Positions 21,277 through 31,463 of a stretch of DNA of 64,000 nucleotides are shown here, piece by piece (position 1 is the first letter of the stretch; each line of letters opens with the position of its first letter). The DNA lies in the NCBI GenBank assembly GCA_973895155.1, contig OZ316891.1, forward strand, positions 32,364,001 to 32,428,000. Direction: 5' to 3'. This DNA is from Marsupella aquatica (taxonomy: Eukaryota > Marchantiophyta). The notes under the pieces are model-generated. The model ran no database searches and was not told the DNA's origin. It was given only the letters and a program-made list of their open reading frames with translations. The translations under genes were made by a program, and so were the position numbers.

Positions 21277-23769
21277 TCACTTTGCCGCGTCCGTCTCCTC
21301 CGCTGCCTCCTGGCATGCCTCCTCCAGCTGCTGGGCGTTGCTAGTCAGCTTGCCTACCAACTGGTCCTGCTTATCGGCTTCGGCTTGTAGCGTGGCTATT
21401 TCTGTAGTGTCCCGTTGGGCTCGTTCTTTGGCCTCCTCCAAGTCTTTCTGCCAGATGACAGTTTGTTTCTTCAAACTGTCAATCTGGGACCGGAGCCGTG
21501 AAATCTTGGCCTCGTTCCCTGCTTTGGCCTGCTTGGCTAGGGCGGTAAGGGCATGCGCCTTTGCTAACGACTCGTCGGCGGCTGCGACCTTGGGTCGTAG
21601 TTGCAGAAGCTCCGCCTTCTGAGCCGCAACCTCGTTCTTTAAGTATACGGACTCCTCCCGGTATCGCTCTATCCTCTGAAGGGCCTCCGACTGGGCCCGA
21701 CCGGCTTTTACTATGGCAACCAACTCCTGATTGAAGAAACAGGCTACCTTCCGGGCCATGAACTCCCCGGTATCCCGGGCAATTTGATGAGAGAAATCTC
21801 CCAGAAGCCCATTCAGAAATGTGCCCGGTACGAAGAGTTCTGGGTGGTCTAGGTTGTGCCTGTCCGGAGTTGGGCACGGGCAGACGTCAACACGCGCGGG
21901 GGCCGGGGCAGTGACATCCAGCCCTGGTGACGCGTTGGAAGGGGCTGGAGTGTCCTGCTGCTGCAATGTCCGGTTCTCCGGAATAGCCACCGCCGGGTCA
22001 TTGGGGGGCCCGGGCTCGAGTAAGACCTCCGTTGTACCGACTTCTGTACTTAGCCCAGCCTGTTGGATCACATCTACGGTTGCGATAACCGACCCATCCG
22101 GTACCTCCTCGGTCACGACTACAGCTACTTGCGGGGGTGGGGTGGGTGAAGCTTGCGTGTCCGTTGGACTTCGTGCCTCGGGTTGGGGCCGTCTCTCCAA
22201 GGCCGGGAACACCCACCTAGCGGGGACCAGCCTTGCAATGTTGACACGGGGAAGGGTTTGTCGATCAAACCAAGCGTACCACTCAAGAATGATCTCGATG
22301 TGGCTAGCGAAATATGCCTTCCCGCCAATATATAGTGTCTTCTTTTGCTGCTCCATCTCTTCATGGAATTTCTTAGCAAAGTACGATGCCCACCTCCTGG
22401 GTCGATAGTTCTCGACCTGGATAACCTGGGCGGCGGAGATCTCCCCCCGGGGTTCCATCATGTGGAGAGCGTACCTTTGGAACTCCAGCCGCTCAGCTAT
22501 CTCGGGCATGAGGCAGGTCCTCATCACGAACCCGTTGTCCACTGCTCCCTCCAAAGGAAAACTTGAGGATTGGTACTTGGCTCCCTTGCCCCCGGGAGCC
22601 CGTGATTCGACTCGATGGTCACCTTCGGGTAGTCCGAAGATCATCTTGAGCCGTTCTTCCGTGAGGGACATATTCCTTCCCCGCAGCCGAGTCTGTTGAC
22701 GTACGTCGTCATAATTCTTGACGAATTCTATCATGTCCTCCCCGTAGTACCTGCAAGTGTTCCAGGGGAGAGAGGTGAGGTGCTCAAATCCCTGAGTCTT
22801 CAGGTACACCGCATGCTTGGGATGGAGGATGTTGTTATGCACGTTTTCCCCCATGCGGTGCATTGTCACCTTGGCCACGGCTACCGTGGCCAATGGTAAC
22901 CCAGATGCAGTGGTCGGTTCCTTCCTCTTCTTCCCCCGTGTCTGGCTCGGGGATGGTGACACCTCCCCATCCTCTCTATCGGGCACAGGTAGTGCTACCG
23001 CCGTTAGTAATGGGCCCGGGGCGGCCACGGTCATCGTGTTGTCTGCTGGACCCGCTCCGTGGGTCCGAGGAGGGGACGATGTAGTGTCGGCTCCCCAAGT
23101 GCTTGCTCCTCTTGGCCGCCTGAGCAAGGGTGGGGTAGGTTCGTCGTCGTCGCTAAGGTCCACAGCGTTGATAACGGAGCGTACTTGTACTGCTGGCGGG
23201 GCGATTGGCGGTGGGGGTTGGCTAGGCTGAGGCTGAGGCTGAGCCTGAACCTGAGTCTGCATTGGTATGGGTACGGGTATGGGGTCCATCGGGCTGGCGC
23301 CGGTGGTTGCGGGTCTAGTTCCCATGAAGCTCTGCAGGTGCTGGTAAAAGTTCTCCGAAACAAGTGCGGACAACCTTGTCGAACGGTTAGTACTGGACTC
23401 ACTGTTGATGATAGCCCAAACCTGAGCAGGGATGTGGTCGAAGTGATGTCGTTGCAAGTCGATCGTCCCCAGGATATTGAAGACCTCGTCCGGAAGCCGA
23501 AGCAATGCTTCCCAAAACCCGATATATTTGTCTCCGTTGAAGAAGTACCCAGATACCTCAGCTGGTCGGTAAAGCTCGCTCTGGGATGGGTAGTCAAAGT
23601 TAAGGATGTAGTGGTGTCGTCCTGCTAGGCGGATGGCTCTCTCGTACTCGCGTTCTATTTCGTATCGGCGCGGGTTGGCGTGTTTCAATGAGTTGGCCAA
23701 GTGCCTTCCGGTAGATAGGAACTGCGTCCAGAATCGAATGGCCAAACTGGAGAGGATCGTGCGCGACAT
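21277..23769 (-). CDS. 830-aa retrotransposon accessory protein: ORF1-like domain plus coiled coil
   Basis: An intact ORF from ATG 23769. Residues 1-150 form an alpha-helical-looking N-terminal domain (IRFWTQFLSTGRHL). Residues 155-195 are Pro/Gln-rich. A basic patch GKKRKEP near 282 could be a nuclear signal. Residues about 340-520 contain DMIEFVKNYDD, TRLRGRNMSLTEERLKMIFG and YIGGKAYFASHIEIILEWYA, resembling plant retrotransposon ORF1-type (ATHILA ORF1 / putative plant transposon protein) domains. Residues 520-650 are Pro/Ser-rich, and 680-830 form a coiled coil rich in Ala, Glu, Lys and Gln. No enzymatic motif is seen. A TATA box lies about 105 bp upstream. It is related in plan to the ORFs at 24416, 35433 and 33863. 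Confidence 0.75.
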   Translation of the reverse strand: MSRTILSSLAIRFWTQFLSTGRHLANSLKHANPRRYEIEREYERAIRLAGRHHYILNFDYPSQSELYRPAEVSGYFFNGDKYIGFWEALLRLPDEVFNILGTIDLQRHHFDHIPAQVWAIINSESSTNRSTRLSALVSENFYQHLQSFMGTRPATTGASPMDPIPVPIPMQTQVQAQPQPQPSQPPPPIAPPAVQVRSVINAVDLSDDDEPTPPLLRRPRGASTWGADTTSSPPRTHGAGPADNTMTVAAPGPLLTAVALPVPDREDGEVSPSPSQTRGKKRKEPTTASGLPLATVAVAKVTMHRMGENVHNNILHPKHAVYLKTQGFEHLTSLPWNTCRYYGEDMIEFVKNYDDVRQQTRLRGRNMSLTEERLKMIFGLPEGDHRVESRAPGGKGAKYQSSSFPLEGAVDNGFVMRTCLMPEIAERLEFQRYALHMMEPRGEISAAQVIQVENYRPRRWASYFAKKFHEEMEQQKKTLYIGGKAYFASHIEIILEWYAWFDRQTLPRVNIARLVPARWVFPALERRPQPEARSPTDTQASPTPPPQVAVVVTEEVPDGSVIATVDVIQQAGLSTEVGTTEVLLEPGPPNDPAVAIPENRTLQQQDTPAPSNASPGLDVTAPAPARVDVCPCPTPDRHNLDHPELFVPGTFLNGLLGDFSHQIARDTGEFMARKVACFFNQELVAIVKAGRAQSEALQRIERYREESVYLKNEVAAQKAELLQLRPKVAAADESLAKAHALTALAKQAKAGNEAKISRLRSQIDSLKKQTVIWQKDLEEAKERAQRDTTEIATLQAEADKQDQLVGKLTSNAQQLEEACQEAAEETDAAK

Positions 23770-23870
23770 TTAGAGGAGATAGTAGTGGCGACTTAGAGAG
23801 AATGAGAGAGCTGGGATCAAAGCTGGCGCATGGACTGATGGACTGGTGCACTCCAAAGGGTCGGCTCCCT

Positions 23871-23880
23871 CTTTATACCT
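23871..23880 (-). promoter_or_regulatory. TATA box for the 830-aa ORF
   Basis: Minus-strand GGTATAAAGA lies about 105 bp upstream of the ATG at 23769, a normal distance for a short 5' leader. No further elements were identified. Confidence 0.5.
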
Positions 23881-24300
23881 TGAGGGCTTGCCAATCCCCC
23901 ATCATCTCCTCGTTGCCCATAGGCTGAACCGTTCACGCTTGTAGTGTACCGGCCACTCCGCCGGTCTGAGTCACCACGTGTCAGCGGATGCCTCCCAAAG
24001 TTTGTTATACGGACCCGAGGGAGGGCCCCTCCACGCTTGTAACCCGGGCATGCGAATGGGGACGTGCCGCCAGCCCGAACATGAATTCCCCTTATTGACT
24101 AATGATTTCCTACTCATAATGGCTACCTAAATACTGTCGTTATGCTAATCATAGCGGCCTAAGATACCCCTAACGCGCATGCTAGGCACAGTTTAGACCA
24201 AATTACTCATTACTCGCCATACCGGCGGCGTCACAACAACCCATGGCACAGTCAACTCTAAAGCTAAAGGCCCTGTTGTCCTCTACAACAATGTGGAGCT

Positions 24301-27300
24301 TGTGATGCCTAGACAGGAATCACTCGGCCGGTTAAGTGGGTAAAGCAGGAAGGCACCCTAGGAACACCTTAGTATAGTGACAAAACAAGGAAAATATAAA
24401 CAATTAGGGGCAACCATGGAACCCGGGCAGAGGCCGGAGGTAAGGCTGAGGGTGAAAACCCGATTAGGGTTAGGGCGCGTTAAGCGTCGGCGGCTAGGAA
24501 GGATCAACGGGAAGAAGGACCGGCAGAGGAGAGGGGTAAGGAGCGCTTGCAGGAGATGGTGGCTCATTTGCGAGCACGAACTAGGCAGACGACTACGGGA
24601 AGCCAACTACTGTCAGCTGCTTAGGCAAGCACTCGGGGAGAGAGTAGATACCGACGATCAACCTAAGGAGGGTATGAGCAACGTCAATCAAGCGGCACAT
24701 TTCTGGGGATGCCTGTTCGAACGGGCAACTGAGTACATCAAGACTTACGAGGACGAGGAGTCAGAAAGGGCAGCTCGAGAACGGCAAGAGCTCGCTCGAT
24801 TGTGGGAGCTGCAGAAGACGGCTTTCTTAGGAGGCGAACTCATCAAGGACGAGTTCCTGTGGACGCCTACTTCCAATCAACTCGACGATCTTCTATTTTG
24901 CAAAGATAGCGTCGTCGGCATCCGAGAGGCCATCAAGAACTGCAACGACATACACTGGGAATTAAAGGGTAGCACGGAAAGGTGGACCCAGGCAACGGTG
25001 CTAGGAGAAACCTCCACGGCAGCAGAGATGAAGAGGAAGGGAGCCGTCAACGATGAAGCCACCCCGGCAAAAAGAACGAGGTCGGCGGCACCAAAGAAGC
25101 CAGCCGAGCAGCAGAGCAGGAGGCAGGGAGAAGCCGAAGAGGAGGAGGTCGATCCCATCAAGGCCATTCCAACCAGGGATGACACCTGGAAGGGCTGGGC
25201 GGCAACCCTACCGGTGGAGGTGCAACTACATTTTGCACGGGAGGAGGATGCATGCTTTACGGCCATGCAGACCAAGAAGTACCAAGGCTTCATGGCCGGA
25301 TCCGGCTTGGAGGCCTTTGTAAGATTACCATGGCTGAAGCCGGAGGTACCGGAGTCAGACCTATTAGAATTCGTGGGGTCATGGGAACCCGAGACCAATT
25401 GCACGAGGATATATGGGAAGGATTTCTATCTTACTCCCAAGGTGATTGCCGAAGTGTTTGGCTTGCCGATGGGCAATAAGACCAAAGTTGATACCAGGAA
25501 GACCTTGCCTGACAAGGAGTTCCGGTCGTTCCCCGGGCCATCAACGAAGAATGGCTTCTTCCGGAACACCTGCACCAACCCGCACATAGGAGAGATGATC
25601 GACTTCTTGCGGGTGACCATGCATTGTAACTTGCCGAGGGCAGAGATCGGCAAGGCACAGGTCTATCTGGCAGAAAGGCCAGACCCAAGCCGGGACTACA
25701 ACGGGTACCTCCTCAACCAATTGAAGAAGATCTTAAAGGAGGAGCAGCAGGTAATCGGCATGGGGAGCGTGTCGCGGCTTGGCTATCACATGCCGCTGTT
25801 GTGCCGGTATGCCAGAGGTCAGACTTTTGCCCCGATACTTCCCCTGCAGGTAAGGGCACCCGAGGAAGCTCCAACGCCGAGGCCGTTGGTTGAGAAGCCT
25901 CAACCACCTGTTAGTCCTACGATCGAGCAGGTGTTTAGGCCCAGGAAGGAAGACTTGCCGATGCAGCAACCAGGCATGCAGAGTCTGCTGAAACTACTGG
26001 AGAAAGAAAAGAAATCGGCATCGGCAACAACAACGGCAATGGCAACAATGCAGGACACTACTACAGAGGTAGGCCTACACCGGCTCACAAGAGAAAACCC
26101 CTTTGCTGGAGACAAGGAGAGAATCAGGCCGGAATCCAAGCCAGGTGTTCGAATGTACGTGGGAACCTCAAGCTCCGAATCTGAGGCAGAATTGCCTGAA
26201 GCTCCTACCGAGGAAGAGGAGAGGGAGAAGCCGGAAATCCAAGAGGTAGAGGAGGCAGTGGAGGACTGCAGCCATGATAATTCCGGCTATGGGTCGGACC
26301 ATCACGTTCCAGGAGTAAGGACCTGTGGCCGGTTTGTCCCCACACTTCCAAGGGTAGTGCGAGGGGACCCCAACCAGCAGAGTAGCCCTGAGTCTCCCCC
26401 ACCAGATGTTGCTCCCCCGAGCTTCGACGGCATAAAACAGACGGTGCAGGAATTTCAGGAGCGAATCAAGCAGGAGGAAGAGGCCGCCCTGGCTAAGGAA
26501 AAGGATTTACCAGGAGGAGATTGGCCGGAGGACATCAGGCGGCTAGCCGAAAAAGGAAGCAAACCTCTAGCCACGATTGAAGAGATCCGCAGGACGGCTT
26601 GGGAGCAGAGGCCACGATGGGCGATGCCGATCACTTCTACTTACTCCACCTACGCTAAGAATAGAGCCATGGAGTATGGTGAGATGTGTGGGGAACTTGC
26701 ACTCGGCATCTTTGGAGAGGAGTTGGAGGTAGGACCCTTTTTCCATAGGGAGCAGTTGGAGAAGCACCAATTAGAAGAAGCGGTGGCTTTAGAGAGAAGC
26801 AAGAAGGACGAGGTCATTCGGCGGCTTAGGAGGATGGGAGCCGAGATTGAAGATCTAAGGGCGGCCAAGAAAGCCCAAGATGAACTGCGGATTAAACGAC
26901 ATGAGCTGAACATCATGCAGGGGCAGTTGGACGCCGCGCAGGTTGATAATCAGAATATCAAGGATAAACTGACTCAGACGCAGGAAGAGTTGGCCGACAC
27001 GATCAAAGAAAGGGAAAAGTGGAAGCAAGAGCTGAAGAATACAGAGGAGGCCCACATAACAGCCAACAGCCGGGCCATGGCGGAGACCCAAAGAAAGGAA
27101 TGGGCGTTGAAAGGGGAGCTCGAGAAAATCCGCGGAGCCCTTGAGCAGAAGGAGGTCGAGTTAGGGAAATCCTATCAAGGGATTATGGCGCTGCAGCTGG
27201 AGCTTGCGTCCCTGACGGCCAGCTTCAAGGCCGACCTAAGGGAGAAGGACGAGATGCTCGAACAGACTTACGCCAAGATGAACCAGATGGAGTCTGTCAT

Positions 27301-28948
27301 CATTGCAGAGCTCGACAAGGAGCTAAGAGCAACCCAGGAGGAGAAGGCTACCTTGAAGAAGGAATTGGAGGAAGCCCACAGGGAGCAGGAGGAGGCCAAA
27401 AACGAGCTGGAGGGGGCACGTAAGGACCTGGATGAAACCCAAGAGGAGTTGGAGGAAATCACGAGGAAGATGGAGAACCTACAGCGGCGGGCCGACAACC
27501 AAACAGAGCGGCTGAAGAAACAAGCCGCAGTATTTAAATGCTTAGCTGCAGCAGGTCCATCTCCTGTTGGGACAAACCAGTTACCAGGGGTGGTAATTGC
27601 CGAAGGACAAGCCGCGCCACCTGCACCAGTGCCGGAGGTAAGTGGGAAGGGGAAGGGACCAGCTGCCGAGCCACCAACGAAGAAGAAGCGGAAACCTTCA
27701 GGGTCAAGGAGTAATACGACTTCACAGGCCGTGGTGATCAAGGAGGTAGACCCAGCACCGACCCCAGACAGGGTCATGGCTAAGGATCCAACTATCCTAG
27801 GGAAAGGGGAGGCCGAAGCCGTGGGGTTGGCTGAAGCCGAAGCCGTGGGGTTGGCTGAAGCCGAAGCCGTGGGAGTTGTCGAGGCTGAAGCCGAAGGTGG
27901 ACCCAGTCAGGCCGATGGAGAGTTGACTCGGTCAAGGGCAGGTAATCTGTCAGTAGGCGGGCCAACGGCAGTGGCTGAGGAGGAAGTGTTGGGGGCGTCC
28001 ATTGAGGATCCACCACCGGTGTCGTGACGGTGCAAGGGCGCCGTTCCTTTTAGGGAGGGCGGACGTGGAGGGAGGAGGCGTGAGTGGGCAGGGCGGGCGC
28101 GGATCTCCACGTTTAGGATTAGGATCAGAACCAGGAGCGGCCCTGACACTTAGCTTAGTGGGATTGCGGTTCCACTGGTAGGAGCAACACTTGTGCTCCT
28201 GCCTTGCTGTACATAGGTAGATTCGGGCAAGTAGATTACTGTTAGGTAGATTAGGCTTACGATGCAAAGAATGGCGGATCCACTACCAGGATAAGTACCT
28301 GGGCAGCGGGGAGCTCAGGGCCTCTTCTTTAGCAAGTTTTTAGTTTGCACCAGCCGGGCTGGGATCAAGTAGTACAAGAAGCTCTCGGTTAGTCATACAG
28401 TGACCCTTGTGTATATTCATGTTTCCTCATGCCTAAGAGCTGAATAGAGTTGGCCTCACGGCTTAGTTCGCAGAACTTGTGTATGAGATGTACTGTTTGT
28501 ATGGCAAGTGCATGGTATGACTCAGTCAGAATGAGTCATTTTGCTATTTGTGTGTCGCATTAACTTGTGTGAAGAGTGCCCACATCAACAGAAGGAAGGA
28601 AAGTAAGCAGGGGAGTGAGAGTTGGATGTGTCGAGCTGAGAGAGGTCTTAGCGGCTTAACCAAGCCTATTGGGGATCATTCCGGCGGCGGAATCCAAACA
28701 TACCTAACAAGACGGAGGGGAAGACAGGGGAAGACAGGGGAAGGCCTATATTAGGCCGGCTACGTATCTCATGACCCGATGAAGGATCTGTCCAGTATAT
28801 GTGTGTAAAATGTTAATAGTAGTAGTAGAAGGTTAGCAGCGTCCCATGCCGCTAAGCCGCGGAAACGGCCTCGCCAAGCACGAAACCTGCGGGAATCGGC
28901 TTGAGCTGGGGGGTTTCTTGGGTTTAGGGAGCCATGGGACGCACCACA
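24301..28948 (+). mobile_element. Family A solo LTR, 4648 bp, with 5-bp TSD
   Basis: Begins TGTGATGCCTAG and ends GACGCACCACA, the same ends as both LTRs of the complete element at 35,318-50,011. It is flanked by the perfect target duplication GAGCT (24296-24300 and 28949-28953). No internal region is present, so this is a solo LTR left by recombination between two LTRs. It is about 230 bp shorter than the other copies, mainly because it lacks their 218-bp tandem duplication. The long ORF inside is intact. Confidence 0.92.
24416..28027 (+). CDS. LTR-encoded 1203-aa protein: ORF1-like domain plus long coiled coil
   Basis: ATG at 24416 in a good context (CAACCATGG), 115 bp inside the LTR; the frame is open to TGA at 28027. 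Order: Arg-rich basic N-terminus (residues 10-48, e.g. RVKRRRLGRINGKKDRQRR); a helical region to 190; a basic PAKRTRSAAPKKP patch near 217 that may be a nuclear signal; a domain at 295-470 with SDLLEFVGSWEPETN, TRIYGKDFYLTPKVIAEVFG and DYNGYLLNQLKKILKEEQQ, like the plant retrotransposon ORF1-type domain; an acidic and Pro-rich linker; coiled coil about 775-1045; PTKKKRKPSGSR; and three 24-bp repeats giving EAEAVGLA. No gag zinc knuckle, protease or envelope features are visible. Intactness in a solo LTR, with close copies elsewhere, suggests selection or recent origin. Function unknown. Confidence 0.8.
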   Translation: MEPGQRPEVRLRVKTRLGLGRVKRRRLGRINGKKDRQRRGVRSACRRWWLICEHELGRRLREANYCQLLRQALGERVDTDDQPKEGMSNVNQAAHFWGCLFERATEYIKTYEDEESERAARERQELARLWELQKTAFLGGELIKDEFLWTPTSNQLDDLLFCKDSVVGIREAIKNCNDIHWELKGSTERWTQATVLGETSTAAEMKRKGAVNDEATPAKRTRSAAPKKPAEQQSRRQGEAEEEEVDPIKAIPTRDDTWKGWAATLPVEVQLHFAREEDACFTAMQTKKYQGFMAGSGLEAFVRLPWLKPEVPESDLLEFVGSWEPETNCTRIYGKDFYLTPKVIAEVFGLPMGNKTKVDTRKTLPDKEFRSFPGPSTKNGFFRNTCTNPHIGEMIDFLRVTMHCNLPRAEIGKAQVYLAERPDPSRDYNGYLLNQLKKILKEEQQVIGMGSVSRLGYHMPLLCRYARGQTFAPILPLQVRAPEEAPTPRPLVEKPQPPVSPTIEQVFRPRKEDLPMQQPGMQSLLKLLEKEKKSASATTTAMATMQDTTTEVGLHRLTRENPFAGDKERIRPESKPGVRMYVGTSSSESEAELPEAPTEEEEREKPEIQEVEEAVEDCSHDNSGYGSDHHVPGVRTCGRFVPTLPRVVRGDPNQQSSPESPPPDVAPPSFDGIKQTVQEFQERIKQEEEAALAKEKDLPGGDWPEDIRRLAEKGSKPLATIEEIRRTAWEQRPRWAMPITSTYSTYAKNRAMEYGEMCGELALGIFGEELEVGPFFHREQLEKHQLEEAVALERSKKDEVIRRLRRMGAEIEDLRAAKKAQDELRIKRHELNIMQGQLDAAQVDNQNIKDKLTQTQEELADTIKEREKWKQELKNTEEAHITANSRAMAETQRKEWALKGELEKIRGALEQKEVELGKSYQGIMALQLELASLTASFKADLREKDEMLEQTYAKMNQMESVIIAELDKELRATQEEKATLKKELEEAHREQEEAKNELEGARKDLDETQEELEEITRKMENLQRRADNQTERLKKQAAVFKCLAAAGPSPVGTNQLPGVVIAEGQAAPPAPVPEVSGKGKGPAAEPPTKKKRKPSGSRSNTTSQAVVIKEVDPAPTPDRVMAKDPTILGKGEAEAVGLAEAEAVGLAEAEAVGVVEAEAEGGPSQADGELTRSRAGNLSVGGPTAVAEEEVLGASIEDPPPVS

Positions 28949-28953
28949 GAGCT

Positions 28954-30339
28954 TACTTGGATCCTAGCCTCCCCAAAACTTCTGTAGTCAAACGAGAACC
29001 CAAACTCGTGCTCACCACCCAAGATTGATTGAATCTGCACATTCCTCAGTGCACAATTAAAACATATCACAGTTATTCTGTCTCTGTACATTCAAATCAG
29101 TCAAACAGTTGAATAATTCTGCACAACTTCAACTATAGTACATACACCAGACCATAACTGAAAAGAGGGGAGATCCACACCTGGAGTATGTTGTCCTCTG
29201 CACAACACTGATATAGAATACAGCCCTAAACAACACGATCCGAGACCCACGTACCACTAGTAAGTGAACTCGCCCTACAAAGACAACAATGGAGCAAATA
29301 ATTCAGAATGTAGCCCTTGTAGACAATAATGTTGACCTGCATTGTGACATCGTTCACAACAAGCTTCCTTCAATACTCCAAGAAGATTTAGACTCTGAGG
29401 GTCTGTCTGTCTACTACCTCCGCAATTCTACCTTGAGGTCCTACGTTGAAGGCAACTCTAGCTGTGCATTCTGCTAAGCCAAGCTGCAACAAAACAAAAC
29501 CAAAGAAGACTTTCATTCACTTTGGAACCCACAAAATGAGTCATTCATAGCAACATTCATACCTTCATTGCACAGCATAGTGCAGGATCAGATTGGATCT
29601 GATTTGGATAGCGAGCACTAATCACAATGAAGATCGAGCACCGATCACAAAGGAAGCACCAATCACCAAGAAATAACTGATCACCGAGAACCACCAAGCA
29701 ATGGGACCAAATAGAATGTCCCTTGCTAAGTTCACCCTAAATGGACAATCCTGCCAATGCGAGTGGGGATCAGATGTGCAACTTTTCAGAAGCTTCTACG
29801 CTGGATTTCAGGGTAGCTCTTTTCAAGGCAATGCAATCACACAGGCTTGTGACTGTGACAACATAGACTTTGTTTGTCACTCCTGTGAAGTTTGCAAGCA
29901 AAGTGATAGATTCTAACCTGGGAGATGAAAGACTTCCTTCACTCTTCCGCCCTCACCAAGCATTCCTTCTGGGTCTGCGTCTTTTTGCAAGCAATCACAC
30001 AGCTCAATCCTGCAACTAAAGAACCGGACAGCAGCCTAAACTTTCCGCCAACCTTCCTGTGTAGCGTTGTCATCCTCCTAACACATATAAAGAGAGAAAC
30101 ATAAGAAGAAAGCAGAACGCAGGGAAACCGGGAGGGAAACAAGCAAAAAGCTATGGTGGAGACCTCATCAGTTTCTATCAAGCTCGATCCAAACCAAGTA
30201 ACAGTCGGCCTCACAATGTACCTCCTCTCCGAACTCACTCCAGAACTTGTGGCAGCAGCAACACTCAGTCTACCTCAATCCTCTCCAATGTCGCGGCAGC
30301 GCAAATCAGTCACAGTCACCCTCCAAAGTTGCGGCAGCG
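28954..30339. other. Unassigned sequence right of the solo LTR
   Basis: Two short plus-strand frames (29289-29477, 62 codons; 29701-29916, 71 codons, Cys-rich near its end with CHSCEVCKQSD) have no recognisable domain. The left edge continues the sequence broken at 24300 once the solo LTR and its TSD are removed. No promoter or RNA gene was identified. Confidence 0.35.
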
Positions 30340-30606
30340 CAATGCAGCCCCGATTGTCACAAAGAAAGTTGAAGATCCTCCATGGCAGCATAGCGCAGCC
30401 CTCCCGATTGTCATGATGAAAGCGCAGCGCAACCCCTCCCAATTGTCACAAAGAAAAGCAAAGTGTAGCCCCTCCCGATTGTCACGATGAAAGCGCAGCG
30501 CAACCCCTCCCAATTGCCACAAAGAAAGCAAAGCGCAACCCCTCCCAATTGTCACAAAGAAAGTTGCGGCAGTGCAATGCAGCCCTCCCAATTGTCACAA
30601 AGAAAG
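30340..30606. repeat. About 35-bp degenerate minisatellite, 7 copies
   Basis: The core CCCTCCCAATTGTCACAAAG (variants GATTGTCACGATG) recurs near 30343, 30398, 30434, 30470, 30505, 30540 and 30585, mostly 34-36 bp apart. Linkers contain AGCGCAGCGCAACC. Confidence 0.8.
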
Positions 30607-30607
30607 T

Positions 30608-30634
30608 GAACATTGAGTTTGGAACTCAATGTTC
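30608..30634. other. Perfect hairpin, 12-bp stem, 3-base loop
   Basis: Arms GAACATTGAGTT and AACTCAATGTTC around TGG, immediately after the 35-bp repeats. Its stem sequence is related to that of the hairpin at 14822. Confidence 0.85.
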
Positions 30635-31112
30635 GCGCGTCCTCCCTCAACCTCGGGCCCACCGTCCTCGTCCCCTACAGCCACCACCCGAGCCATTGTG
30701 CACCGTCAGATCTTAAACCCTAAACATCGACGGCCCTTACAAACCCTGAGTGGCATCATCGGTCCCCTGGGGTCCCTTAACCAACTTTAGACCCCGTCCC
30801 AATAAACCCCAAATAGAAATTGTTGACAATTATAAAGTTTGGTTACAATAGGGCAAAAATTGAAACATTCATGTTGCGGCAAAATTAATATTTACCACCT
30901 AAAAACACGTGTCGTAATTACAATGAGACACGTGGTCTAATGTAAACATGACGCGTGTCGCATGAACATATGACAATAAAATCCCTAACTTTTTGGACAA
31001 CTTCTATGGACTATGTCCCAATTAAAAAATGCCTATTGTTCTTTAAAGCGACCCAATAATTAAAACGGACCCTTTAGTTCTTCCACCAATCTTCAGAAGT
31101 CTTCCGCCAAAC
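30635..31112. other. No recognised feature
   Basis: AT-rich noncoding sequence downstream of the minus-strand frame at 31113-31463. ACGTGTCG and ACACGTGG-like words recur near 30905-30960, but no gene was recognised. Confidence 0.4.
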
Positions 31113-31463
31113 TCAATTAAATGGCCCTATACTTTGTCGCACGTGATGTGGCACTTCCACGGAAGTGACCCCCCCCCCCGAGATACCCTCTCCATAACCT
31201 AGAATGGATGGCCCGAAGCAACATCTCGGACCTAAACCTAGGATTGAAAGTTTCTCATTTCTTGGCAATGGAACGCTCAAGAGACGACGATTCTCAGGTT
31301 TACTAGGCGACACATGGTAAGAACTGGGCTCAGGACCAGAACTTGCATCAGAATCTGAGTCAAAGATTTTGGGCACTATCTGCTGTGAGAGAGGTAGAGC
31401 TTTAAGTATGTGACTTGGCAAACAACGAGCGACAACATTAGGAGAGTGTGACGCTGATGACAT
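31113..31463 (-). pseudogene. 5' exon of a gene paralogous at its start to the methyltransferase-like gene at 62.7 kb
   Basis: ATG at 31463; the frame begins MSSASHSPNVV and includes KIFDSDSDASSGPEPSS before losing similarity and ending. The nucleotide sequence around the start (CATGTCATNNGCGTCAC on the coding strand) and the upstream 120 bp match those at 62744. The protein differs from the other gene after a few residues, so only the promoter and extreme N-terminus are clearly shared. Downstream exons were not found. The 31,430-31,113 part may be intron or decayed sequence. Confidence 0.45.

Larger units (their letters stand above)
20258..24281 (-). mobile_element. Family C LTR-like block, 4.0 kb, carrying an 830-aa ORF
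   Basis: The block is flanked by the direct repeat TCTACAAC (20250-20257 and 24282-24289). It contains a TATA box, a long ORF with the same domain plan as the family A LTR ORF, and the conserved TTCCGCCGCCGGAAC / AGGTATG motif at 20415-20443, about 185 bp from its 3' end. In family A the same motif sits 270 bp from the LTR 3' end. No gag or pol is adjacent. I infer a solo LTR, but 8 bp is longer than the usual 5-bp LTR-element duplication and the TG...CA ends are not fixed. Confidence 0.5.

Noticed and set aside
24468-24482. TTAGGGTTAGGG as a telomeric repeat
   Set aside because: Only two units, conserved inside the coding sequence of every family A LTR (RLGLGRVK), so it is coding.
24877-27777. 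Long antisense frames inside the LTR ORF (for example 175 and 169 codons)
   Set aside because: They recur in every LTR copy as mirror frames of the coiled-coil/ORF1-like coding sequence; Ser/Leu-rich translations are typical of antisense of Glu/Lys-rich codons.
31113-31463. Treating this frame as a second methyltransferase gene
   Set aside because: Only the promoter and first few codons match the 62.7-kb gene; no methyltransferase motif is present.
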